Assembly: GCF_001640805.2 (NCBI RefSeq)
Contig: NC_066856.1
Span: 4,619,377 to 4,683,376 of the forward strand
DNA length: 64,000 nucleotides
Direction: 5' to 3'
Origin: Lates calcarifer
Taxonomy: Eukaryota; Chordata; Actinopteri; Centropomidae
The notes under the pieces are model-generated. The model searched no databases. It worked only from the letters and a program-made list of their open reading frames with translations, and was not told the DNA's origin. Below, in pieces: positions 12,060 to 21,119 of the stretch. How positions within the stretch are numbered: the first letter of the stretch is position 1; the number at the start of each line of letters is the position of its first letter. The translations under genes and the position numbers were made by a program.

Positions 12060-12225
12060 CAATATTTTTTGGTAATGACTGAAACTTTTGGTTTTGATTG
12101 TAGTTTTGGTTAAATGTAAAAAGACAAGTTGTGTTTGAAGTCACTATGACTTTTTTCTGTATTAACCCAGACCACAATCTTTCCCTAACTTTAACCAAGT
12201 GAGTGCCTTAACATAACCATATACA
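12060..12225. repeat. AACC-rich dispersed repeat, copy 1
   Basis: ACCACAATCTTTCCCTAACT, then TTAACCAAGTGAGTGCC and TTAACATAACCATA (12172-12225, plus), aligns with 50950-51030 and 52014-52092. The upstream part (12085-12115) carries the complementary TTTTGGTT pattern, suggesting a partial inverted arrangement. The family name is unknown to me. The minus-strand open frame across it is a by-product. Confidence 0.5.
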
Positions 12226-13014
12226 GTTTAATAATGCTGTAGTCAATACACTTTATTGTAGTGGAAAACAAATGAACACTTGCCAAATATGTAAATTAAC
12301 AACATATTCTCATTATATTAAGAAAAAATGTAACCGGGTTGCAATTACAATCCCCCAGAATTACCGGCTGTTGCATTTTGGTGTACTGTGTACACTATCA
12401 TCTATCTCTATAAGAGGGTTGAGCACACTATCTCTATAAGAGGGTTGAGCTGTGCCAGCTATAAAGCTGAGCCTAGTTTGTGAAAGACCACAGGTACAGT
12501 CTGACATCATTTTCAGGCTCAGGCTGATATAATAGGACTAATAATCATACTGAAATTTTGCAGCTGACCAATCAATAAACAGCTACCGACTGAAGGGGAG
12601 TTGCCGTTCAGTAAAAAAACATATGTACGTGATACACTGTGGCTTCTTGCTTAAAGCTCCTCTACGAAGCCTAATTAGCGAAAATGGAAAGCACCTCTAC
12701 ACACTGATATCCAGGCTCCAAAAAGGATGCTGCACCTTCAGCACAGAAAATATAAACTAAACACACACAACAAAATAAAATACATTCCCTTAGTCGCAGC
12801 TTTAAATATTCAACCAGGTATTTAAAATTAATTCTTATTTTTGTGATGCTGTTTTGTGGCTATGATTTGATTCTTGTAGTTTCTGTGTGCCAAGAATGTG
12901 CCTTCCTTTAAGTGTATGTTTTTTCTTTTGTTCACATTTGGTCCTTTGTTGCTTGAGCATCCAGGTGGCTGGTGAGGAAGTAAGAGCACACTCCTCTTGC
13001 ACTGAAATGACAGG
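12226..13014. other. No gene recognised
   Basis: Holds the 26-bp tandem duplication at 12402-12450. Overlapping frames of 60-112 codons on both strands (12828-13166) show no domain. Confidence 0.45.
12402..12450. repeat. 26-bp tandem duplication
   Basis: Two perfect 23-bp copies, beginning CTATCTCTATAAG and ending GGGTTGAGC, are separated by ACA. Their identity suggests a recent slippage duplication. Confidence 0.9.
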
Positions 13015-13160
13015 ATTTTTAGAGGACCAAAATGCAGACAAACATCAGTGGGAAAATAAAGGTGTCCTTTAATGTGAGGGGAGGAAGTTGGCTGGTGTTG
13101 AGACGGCTGACTGGGCAGGTAGGGTTCAAGGGAACAGATAATCATGGGATGGAGATGGGC
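13015..13160 (+). repeat. Dispersed repeat starting GGACC-AAATGCAGAC, fragment
   Basis: AGGACCAAAATGCAGACA followed by a TTTAATG segment and GGCAGGTAGGG resembles the start of the longer copy at 38645-38990. This is a family common in teleosts, to judge from memory. Short and diverged. Confidence 0.35.
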
Positions 13161-14229
13161 AAACACTGGCTAAATGCTAATTGCAGGTGACAGCAATTGA
13201 AAAAAATAAATAAAAATAGAATGACAATAGTGGGTAGATACCTCCAGATGCCACTGAAACAAGTAGAGCCTGAGATACAGAACATCCTTTCAACCACAAA
13301 TAGGAAAGATTACACACACACACACTCACAAGAGTAAAGACTCACAGATAATATTCATACAGAAAGAGAGGAGACAAAGACTCCATTGTGTGTGTGCCTG
13401 GTCTACAGAAATTGTTAAGGTGGGTGGTATGTGTCAAGTAACATTCAGAGGAATGTCAGGGCCTGATGTTTCCCTGTAGAACATTGCATTGTAACAAGAT
13501 GATTATTGTTATTCACTTCATCTGTCAGTGGTTGTAATGTTGTGGCTGATGGGTGTAAATACACTGCAGCACATGATGAGGACAGTCAGGGTGAAGGCAG
13601 GCTTCTCATAGAATATTCAGTAAGAACAAAATATCTTGAGTTACTTTGTGATGTCTGAAGTACGATTAGTATGTTGCCTTGAAATATTTGAATGGCTAAA
13701 TGCAAGTGAATTTAGTGCACCAGAAGAAAATATTTCCTTGAAATGTTTTAGTATTTTTAAAAGCACCACCAGCCTAATGTTTTCCTCCAACACACAGATA
13801 GAAGCAGCAGACTATTAAATCTATTCATCAAGAGCAGGCACTTTGTTTGTGTGAATAAAACATCTTTACCTCACATCCTGCTGGATGCTACCCAGATAAT
13901 GGACAGAAAACTATTAAGCCTACAGGTTACTAATGGTGAGTAAAACATTACATTTGTAATGTCGTCCTGTTGTATAACAGAGCACAGAAATGAGAAGAAC
14001 AAATCTTCCACACAGTTATTAAGTATTTGCAAAAGGAAACTGAATTGGTTAAAAAAAAACCTAAAGAAACATATTGCAAATGAGACAATTTGGACATTTC
14101 TAGAGACAGTTTTTTATACAGTATATATATGTATTTAATCCAGTGTTTCTCTGCTTTTATACTAAAGTACATGTAATTTGTTTCACAGTGGACGCTAATG
14201 GATCTTAATGGTGAACTGAGGACTGAGAC
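13161..14229. other. No gene recognised
   Basis: Short CA run at 13312-13325. The minus-strand 123-codon frame 13948-14319 overlaps a retroelement fragment on the plus strand and has no recognisable domain. Confidence 0.45.
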
Positions 14230-14232
14230 TGT

Positions 14233-14541
14233 ATGGATCTGATAATGCAGGAGCCCTGTGATCTCCCTCCAGGACCCACTCCAAGACATGATATCACATG
14301 TGAACCCTACAAACTCCAAACAGGAACTGAGTCAACAACACCAGATGTCTGTGAAGCACTCAAAGCATCCACAAGGAAGAGGTCAGAGTTCATTGACTGG
14401 GAGTCAGTGGACAACCGGATGAAGATCAAGGAGGACATTCACATCTGGCCCCAGAGACCATCTGTTAACAGAGAGATGGGAAAATATCTCCCCCACCACA
14501 GAGAAACATGTTTTATGAAAGAGACCATTATGAGACAAAAC
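14233..14541 (+). pseudogene. Possible Penelope-like retroelement C-terminal fragment
   Basis: The 103-residue frame contains FIDWESV (about 14391-14411), then KIKEDIHI (14424-14447), then SVNREMGKYLP (14461-14493). The pattern IDW-x(n)-R-x-KE-x-I-x-I-x(n)-NR-x-G-x-x-LP is what I recall from the region downstream of the reverse transcriptase in Penelope-like and related retroelements of fish, around the GIY-YIG-type endonuclease end. Sequence before IDWESV is not recognisable, and neither the GIY-YIG core nor polymerase motifs are present. If right, it is a small isolated scrap. The alternative is a chance resemblance in a 103-codon frame. Confidence 0.4.
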
Positions 14542-14544
14542 TGA

Positions 14545-16461
14545 TGACAAATATGTCATTTAAACTGTGTGAACATACTTTCCCATTACTAACCAAGCTA
14601 GCGCACTTGCCAACTGACAGTTAGTTGGCATATAAAACAGCTTTTAATTGACTGTAGCAGGGGTCTACAGATAGAGACAAATCCACTGCTAGCAGCAGAA
14701 AGAGGCAGGAGCTATTTTTTGTGCAACCATGTCACTGGAAACATTCCATATTTTCCCCAGGGTAAATCATTTCGACAACCGTGACATGAGACAGAACATG
14801 ACGTGAAAAAGACAAACTGGCTGATGTTATGAATGTATGGGATAAGTGGGTGGAGCACTTGCCATGACTGTGCAACATCGGCCCTGAATAACTGTGGACA
14901 TACTGTGGACTGGTTTTTTTCATGGGTCCTTTCAGACAGCGCTGTACAGTATGTGCCAAGCAAGCCAGGAATACATCCGAATATGGGTGGCAGTGTGATG
15001 CAACATCCATTTATGCTTGGTGAACACAAGTCTATGCATGCAAGTTGCATTTTGTTTTGCAGGCAGAGCCCCTGAAAATGGGATAGTTTCTTCACTTGGT
15101 AAAAACTGGCCTAAAATGTGCTAAAATGAAAATTGACCACAGTTGGTGCAGTGAGGAAAAACATGTCCGTACATCCCAGTGTGTTACTTGGAGCATGATT
15201 ATTCAAAGTTTGCTTCGCTGACGCTACCACTCCTGTGTTTTACTCTCGAAAACACAAAAAACCCCAAAAGTGTACATGATGCCTTCAGGATCAGGCTTCA
15301 GGGTATTCTTGAGTAGCAGAAAAGCTCTGATATATTTTCAGATTCCCAGGGCTCTGGTCCTGTCTCATCTGACATCCTGGCTGCGGAAACACCAACAGAG
15401 GATGTGTCATATGTGTCATTTAAGACCATGAATGCTACAAATAGTAATTTCATTTCTGATGTTTCACAATAAGGCTTCGTCAGTCATGTTTAATCACTGA
15501 CTTGTAAAAAGCAGGGTTGACAACACCTACTGTATATACAGGTGACACACCACTTGTCACTTGTCTCATGAGGCCATCACAAACAGCAGGTGGCCTGCAC
15601 ATACAAAATTTTAAAGCCTTCAGAAAAAAAAGACCCTAACAAGACCAGTGGTTATAAATTTGTCAGGTTACTTTGTTAATTATCTGGCTTGACTGTGTAA
15701 AGGAGCCATCCTGGATGTTCTCCAGGGTTGGGTGGCATCACACTGTGGCATGTTCTGCCTCCACTTCTCCCATCAGCCGCAGACTGAAGCAATAATTCAG
15801 GCCGAGAATTCGACTCCATCCCAGGACGCCCTGTTCACGCAAACTAATTTTGCAGGCTATTAGCTAACCATATTTGTTGATGTAACAGATACCAGACTAG
15901 TTATAAATTTGGCAGCACATTAAGATGCACAAAACACAGAGTTAGTTATCTGAACACACTGTGTTTTAGCTAGTGTTTTTGATTGACCTGGTTGTAGACG
16001 GTTGCTATGGAAATGTCCTGTTGTCCCTGATGGGTTGTCCACCACTGTCCCCCCTGGCCATTATCTGCCCATACCCATACACCTCATTATGCATTATTGC
16101 TTGTGTAACACCAGCAGATATTTAAATTGGATCTTCCCAGTCATACATCTTCTCAACTTTCTGAACTTCAACCCACCAATATTATCTGTCCTGTGCTGTC
16201 TCCTCCACAGCCTCATTATGTTGAAATCCATTCTTTTCCCTCAGACTTTTCATTTCTCATACCTATTATTAGTTGAACTGTCTTATCATCTTACACTCCA
16301 TATAGCCTATTGCACATAACAAGTGACTCGAATAAATTAAGTCATTATTTTATATCTATTTTCAGCAGGTGTGTTGTAATATTTCTGTACAGTACAGTAC
16401 ACTCACCTGTCACAGCCCAGAATGACATCCACTCAAACAAGCCCTGCAGAGCATGTGCTTC

Positions 16462-16463
<2 letters not shown>
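14545..16463. other. No gene recognised
   Basis: Overlapping frames at 14712-15095 (minus, 127 and 92 codons; plus, 80 codons) have no domain. At 16003 GTTGCTATGGAAA resembles an RFX X-box half, probably by chance. No repeat family identified. Confidence 0.4.

Positions 16464-16508
<45 letters not shown>
16464..16508. repeat. (GT)n microsatellite
   Basis: About 22 uninterrupted TG units. It creates a run of alternating Val/Cys codons in the spurious frame 16310-16828. Confidence 0.97.
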
Positions 16509-16510
<2 letters not shown>

Positions 16511-16579
16511 ATGCAGTGTGTGGCATTTGGTGTCTTGGCTTATCTGGCTGTGGAGAGAGCTATGAGAGCTCACTGTGTA

Positions 16580-17260
16580 ATTGAAATGTCATGCGTACAG
16601 GAGAGGAGTTTGACTGAACGGGAGCCTTTAGCCATGCCCCAACGAGCCCTACGACAGATGAGCAACAGCTTCCCCAATGAGAAGTGGCATTCTCCGAGCC
16701 CATTCCTCCTCCTCCGTCCTCCTTCCCCCTCGTCCATCACCCCATCTCGACTCCTCCGCTCTCCCGCTCTCTGTGATTCCTCCCTGCCTATCTGCAGTCT
16801 AACAGTGATTAACGATAGCGCCTGGTAGTTGCTGAAATATTAAAATAAATGGTGGCTGAATCAGGGTCTGAAGGAATGCCAGTGCATTTATCATTTTTAT
16901 CTGAGGCTAAACTATTGCGTTATTGATGGTGGTAGTGGGCTTGCCATTCAACTGTAGTAATGTAGGTGGCAAGGAAACTCCTGTGGTTTGATTGCTGCCA
17001 AGCAGGGAGACAACACAGTATAATTCATTTTCACATAATCCACAATGATTAATAGGACTGTACTGCATAGTATATTTGCAAGCACACACACACACTCCCA
17101 CCCCCCACCTCTCTTGCCATTTCTCTAATTACAGGGCTCTCCACAAAGAATAAAACAATGATGCTGAGGCACCATAATCATATCTCAGCTGGATAACAAT
17201 CCCTCTGCCAAAAACTGCATCATTTTCAAATTAGGCTGTCAGTTGCAGGATATTATGCAA
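16580..17260. promoter_or_regulatory. Candidate conserved non-coding region
   Basis: Repeat-free DNA with a GC-richer, pyrimidine-rich part (16620-16830) and then an AT-balanced part at 17110-17250. The latter holds CTCTAATTACAGGG, ACAATGATG, ATAATCATATC and CAAATTAGG: homeodomain-like and SOX-like cores at a density seen in vertebrate developmental enhancers. No exon could be defined. This is a judgement from composition only; alignment to other fish would decide it. Confidence 0.2.
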
Positions 17261-18029
17261 TGTTTAAAAATGTTCTTTTCTCCTTTAACTTGCAACATAA
17301 CTATATTTTTCTTTTTCTCTTTTACTTTGCCTTTCCTTTGTTTGTTGTTCAAAAATAAAAACTAGGTGCAGACCCTGCCACAGTCAGGTTGATCCCACTT
17401 GGCATCTTTTTTATTACTGTAACTAAACATGTTGTTTCAAGCAAAATTATATTCTGAATGTTGATATGAGCTCTGAAAATGTTCCATTTACACTTATTGT
17501 TTTCATAATTCATATCAAGGTTAATAATTCATGTGAAGGTTTTGTGGCATTTGTTTTTAGTTTGGCAGCAAAATAAAATATAAGTTTGGGCAGAAGCCAG
17601 AATGATAAAACTAAAAGTAGGACAGGCTCCATATCAAAGAGGCTTCAGGGTGCCACAGTAATAATGCTATAAATTTGGAAGACACCTTGATATTGAAGAC
17701 CATCAGCCCTTGGTGAGCAATTTACTTTGACTTGATAAAATCTCAGGAAGTCACACTCAAAATGGGTTAATGGCTTCTTCTTCTAAATGTTTTTTTCTAG
17801 CAGTGTTGGATGCCGATATCAGTGAGTCCACTGCAGACATTCATGGTCCCCAGGGGAACTCTTTGGTATTTGGTGAAACATCTAGTGAACAGATGACCAC
17901 ACAAGCAGCGTTCTTGGCCACCTGCAGAGTTCATATCCGTGCGGAAATGAGCTAAAGTGGAATCGTGACGAGAAAATAGTTGGAGCTTTCAAACTTCGTG
18001 CAAGTTTTTCCTCGAGGCAAACCAATATT
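17261..18029. other. No gene recognised
   Basis: CATTCATGGTCCCCAGGGGA at 17840-17859 may be a small scrap of the percomorph repeat at 1225-1540. Otherwise unrecognised. Confidence 0.4.
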
Positions 18030-18428
18030 TTCCCAAACCATAGGGGGCAGTGTATTGAAGATGATAACTGATAATGGTGGCAAGACAAGTAGGCAAATCA
18101 GAGGCAGACAGCAGCAGTGAACCAGGCAAAACACCAGAGCACAGAAAAAAATATGTGTAAGCAAAAAGCACTAGAAACACTAGAAATTCTCAGTTCAATA
18201 AATTAGGAGTGAGCGGCTGAGAGCGTAGTACCTTAAAGCATATGGAACAGTCTGGCTATGAGAGGGTGGAGAGCCGGGGGCTCTTATACTGAGCTTGATG
18301 ATTAATAGAGAGCAGGTGAGCCAGGTACTGGGAGCTGTGCCCCGCCTCTGCACTGAAGCACACACACACTGCCAGACACAGGGGAGGAGATACAAGACAG
18401 ACAGGGATCAACACACAGGAAACACTAC
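18030..18428 (+). repeat. Dispersed repeat related to 38645-38990
   Basis: CAGAGGCAGACAGCAGCAG, AACCAGGCAAAACACC, CTCTTATACTGAGCTTGATG and ATTAATAGAGAGCAGGTGAG match in style and order the longer copy at 38.6-39.0 kb (there GACTATACAC, GACTAATTAACTAGTGAGG, CACAGGTGAC). From memory this is a common teleost repeat with purine-rich, CAG/CAGG-rich internal sequence. It stops exactly where the TIR transposon at 18429 begins. Confidence 0.4.
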
Positions 18429-19181
18429 GGCTGCGGTCGAATAGTCCTTTTTGCTTAGGAAGGTTCCTAAATGAGTGAAATGACCTAGAAGTATCTCAGC
18501 GGCAGCCATGACAAGAGCTGGTTGATTGTTCTTAATGTTAAGGAAAGGAGCTTCAGTGCTTCCTTTCCTATTTCCTTCAGCACAGGATACACTTGATGCT
18601 CCTTTACAAAAGGAAAGGAGAGAATGCTGTCCCGCAATTCCTTGCAGCAGCAGCATTTAAAGCGACGCACCATCATAGTTACACCGCGGCAGATTTACAA
18701 ACATGTAGACCCAACAGAGCTCCTGTTTTATGTTTGTGACACGATCCAAAACTTGTGAAAATCCTTCCCTCTCTAAAAAAAAATGAAATTTCTCCACTTA
18801 ACAAACATATAAAAATGACTATTATTTACTCCAGAGTCTGAACCTGTTGCACAATTCATTTTTTTAAATCATTATTTTAATGGCTCAACTTTCTCAACTC
18901 ATATATTCCTTTCATGTTATTATATTATTAGTGTTAGACAGGAAACCTTATTGAATTGTAGCCTACAGCACTTTTGAGTTTGTCAATGTATGTCTTCCAT
19001 GTGTTATAAATAAAGTTGTTTAAAAAAACGGCTAGTGTAAGTGCAGTCAGATTCTCAGTTCTCTTTTCTTATTGTCTTATCAATTCTCCTTCACATCCTT
19101 CGTTGACCTCATGACGTTTTCCATCACAGTCAAGGAAAAGTGGTTGGGAAAGGAGAATTTTTTGACTGTTTGACTGCAGCC
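18429..19181. mobile_element. ~750-bp non-autonomous TIR DNA transposon
   Basis: The left end GGCTGCGGTCGAATAGTC (18429-18446) and the right end GACTGTTTGACTGCAGCC (19164-19181) are inverted repeats with 15 of 18 positions matching. Inside the left end is a paired AGGAAAGGAG / CTCCTTT motif series (18540-18625). No transposase frame is present. The body is AT-rich at 18770-19020 and contains the unremarkable frames at 18408-18676 (minus). I recall the left-end sequence from other fish but cannot name the superfamily. No clear target-site duplication: CACTAC precedes and TAGGAA follows. Confidence 0.65.
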
Positions 19182-19228
19182 TAGGAAAACCTGGAGGTGA
19201 CAGAGGGAGTTGTGATACTGGGATTAGG

Positions 19229-19249
19229 AAAAAAAAAAAAAAAAAAAAA
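19229..19249. repeat. A21 homopolymer
   Basis: Twenty-one A, 48 bases beyond the TIR transposon. Confidence 0.95.
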
Positions 19250-20235
19250 CAGGTAGACAGTCCAGGCAGCAATTTTGCCTAATTGTACAATGTTGCATAT
19301 TATCTGACAGAGCAAATTAGCAATGTACGAATGTATTTTGTAGAAAACATGGTTAGTTTGATGGAGTCTACTAGTTTACTGAACTAAATTTTATCTGTAT
19401 TTATTCAATATCCTTACCAACATGTTTTTTCTCAGTCCAGGGATTGAACCAGCAACAACTACTCTTTATCTTATATAGATTAGACCTCTATGGAATATAT
19501 TTTGGGGATTTTATGACTCTTAGTTGATTGCATTTTCATTGTAATAATGATGCACCCACACAGTATGATCTTCACTAAACATAAGCTGTGTGCAGCTGTG
19601 TAGTGATTTTAACCAGCTGTTTTCCTTGAGAGGGGAAGGAGCTGTTGTTGACCCTGGGTCAGCCAGTGAACATTATTGTTTTCCAAGGTCAACCTATCAG
19701 CCAGATCAGCTCTCAGGAGGTCACAGGGATAGAAAAAAAACATTTGGAGATACTGAAAGTCTCATTTCACATTACCAGCGAGTGCACATTTCACAAACAC
19801 CTGGGGTTTTGGTGTCAAACAGAAGTTTATGTTACTCTTATCGCAGTCCTTGAGAGTATAATAAAATGTTATAATATGTTCTAATATGGTGGTAAAGTAA
19901 TCTGTCTGTTCAAGCACAATCTCAAGATGCTCGTATGGTGCAAACTGCTACGAAACTTAAAGGAGTTCAAGTATATTCATCTCTCCATTCACTTTATGAG
20001 CAGTCTGTTATCAGACAGACTCAGAAAATAGTGTCCGACCCTCCTCATATCTTCTGCTCCCATTCCAGCTTTAACCATCTGCTACAAGATTCAGGGCTCC
20101 TCAGTGTAACTTAAATTACCATAAGTACTCTATCATATTGAGGGCAGTTAAACCTCTCAACACAAAGAAGTAGAATGTGTTGTTGACCACAGGAATTGGG
20201 CAATATGTCTTCATGGTCACTGCTGAATGTGTAGA
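19250..20235. other. No gene recognised
   Basis: Frames up to 87 codons at 19590-19884 in two overlapping registers. No domain. CAGGGATTGAACCAGCAAC at 19438-19456 may be a scrap of a common fish repeat. Confidence 0.4.
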
Positions 20236-20537
20236 TACAGTGCTGTGCAAATGTTTTACGCACTTTAGATATTCAGTTCCCTATCCATCAAGCAGTACTG
20301 TGAGGGAGGTGTTTGACTGATCCCAAATTTATTCTGCAGCTTGACATCAACCTCAAACATACAGCCAGTCATAAAAACTGATCTTCAGTGACAAAAAGAA
20401 CAGATGGTATGGCCCCCACAGAGACCTGATCTCAACATCATCGAGTCAGTCTAGGATTACACGAAGAGACAGAAGAATTATTTTTAAAAGCATGCTCACT
20501 TTACTTTCAGTGCCTAAAACCTTTGCACAGTATTGTA
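20236..20537 (+). mobile_element. Tc1/mariner deletion derivative, 302 bp
   Basis: The ends TACAGTGCTGTGCAAATG (20236-20253) and CTTTGCACAGTATTGTA (20521-20537) are the outer parts of 28-bp TIRs with 24 of 28 positions matching. Both begin at TA, the usual Tc1/mariner target. Between them a transposase remnant reads MVWPPQRPDLNIIESV (about 20406-20453) and then, after a stop, DYTKRQK. The PDLN-x-IE motif contains the third acidic residue (E) of the DDE catalytic triad; the first two acidic residues and the DNA-binding domain are missing. It is therefore a copy internally deleted from about 1.3 kb, which could once have been moved only in trans. Confidence 0.8.
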
Positions 20538-21119
20538 CATAAGTCTTTGTATTGGAGAAAAGTACGTTTTATCCTCAACCCTGGGCCTGGAAGTGGGGAA
20601 TGCTCAATTCTGACTGGCCTCTGTGCATTATTTCAGATAATTGAGTGCTTTATTGTAGCTTAAGATACATACTACTTCTATTGTAACAGCAATAATAGTA
20701 ACAACAGTAATTTGATTAATTTTGAGCACTTGTCTAAACTAAGGATACACAGTGCTTCACAGTTCTAAATAAAATGAACAAATATAAAGACTGAAAACAG
20801 TCAAATATAATTAAAATTTAATTATAATATAGTTATATAATTAAACTGTTGAGGGGTCTCACTAACCTGCAAATTGAAAACAAACACACAAAAAAACAAC
20901 AGAAGAAGAGACAAAATCAGCTTCATTACTTTCAAATGGGTGCTGTCAGATTTTCTGGCTGATTAGACCTCAGATTGAAGATGGCTGGAGCTATGCTCCA
21001 CGGACCAATAAGAATGATAAAGGTATACACACACAGGTGCAACAAAGCTAACAGGAGAGACACCAACGCAGTCCTGCAAAGAGGTTGGAGGATCAGGCTA
21101 ATGACTTCATGGCAACTTT
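20538..21119. other. No gene recognised
   Basis: AT-rich with a poly-purine/AC-rich patch around 20870-20920. Nothing else recognised. Confidence 0.45.

Noticed and set aside
12887..13072. Exon-like frame with AG/GT flanks
   Set aside because: Both strands are open here, the peptide has no domain, and part of it falls in a dispersed repeat fragment.
14712..15095. 127-codon minus-strand Cys-rich frame
   Set aside because: Overlaps other open frames on both strands, has no recognisable domain or signal for secretion, and lacks splice or promoter context.
16310..16828. 172-codon open frame, one of the longest in the window
   Set aside because: Its centre is a Val-Cys run produced by the (GT)n microsatellite, and the rest is low-complexity Ser/Pro/Leu from a pyrimidine-rich tract. 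No domain.
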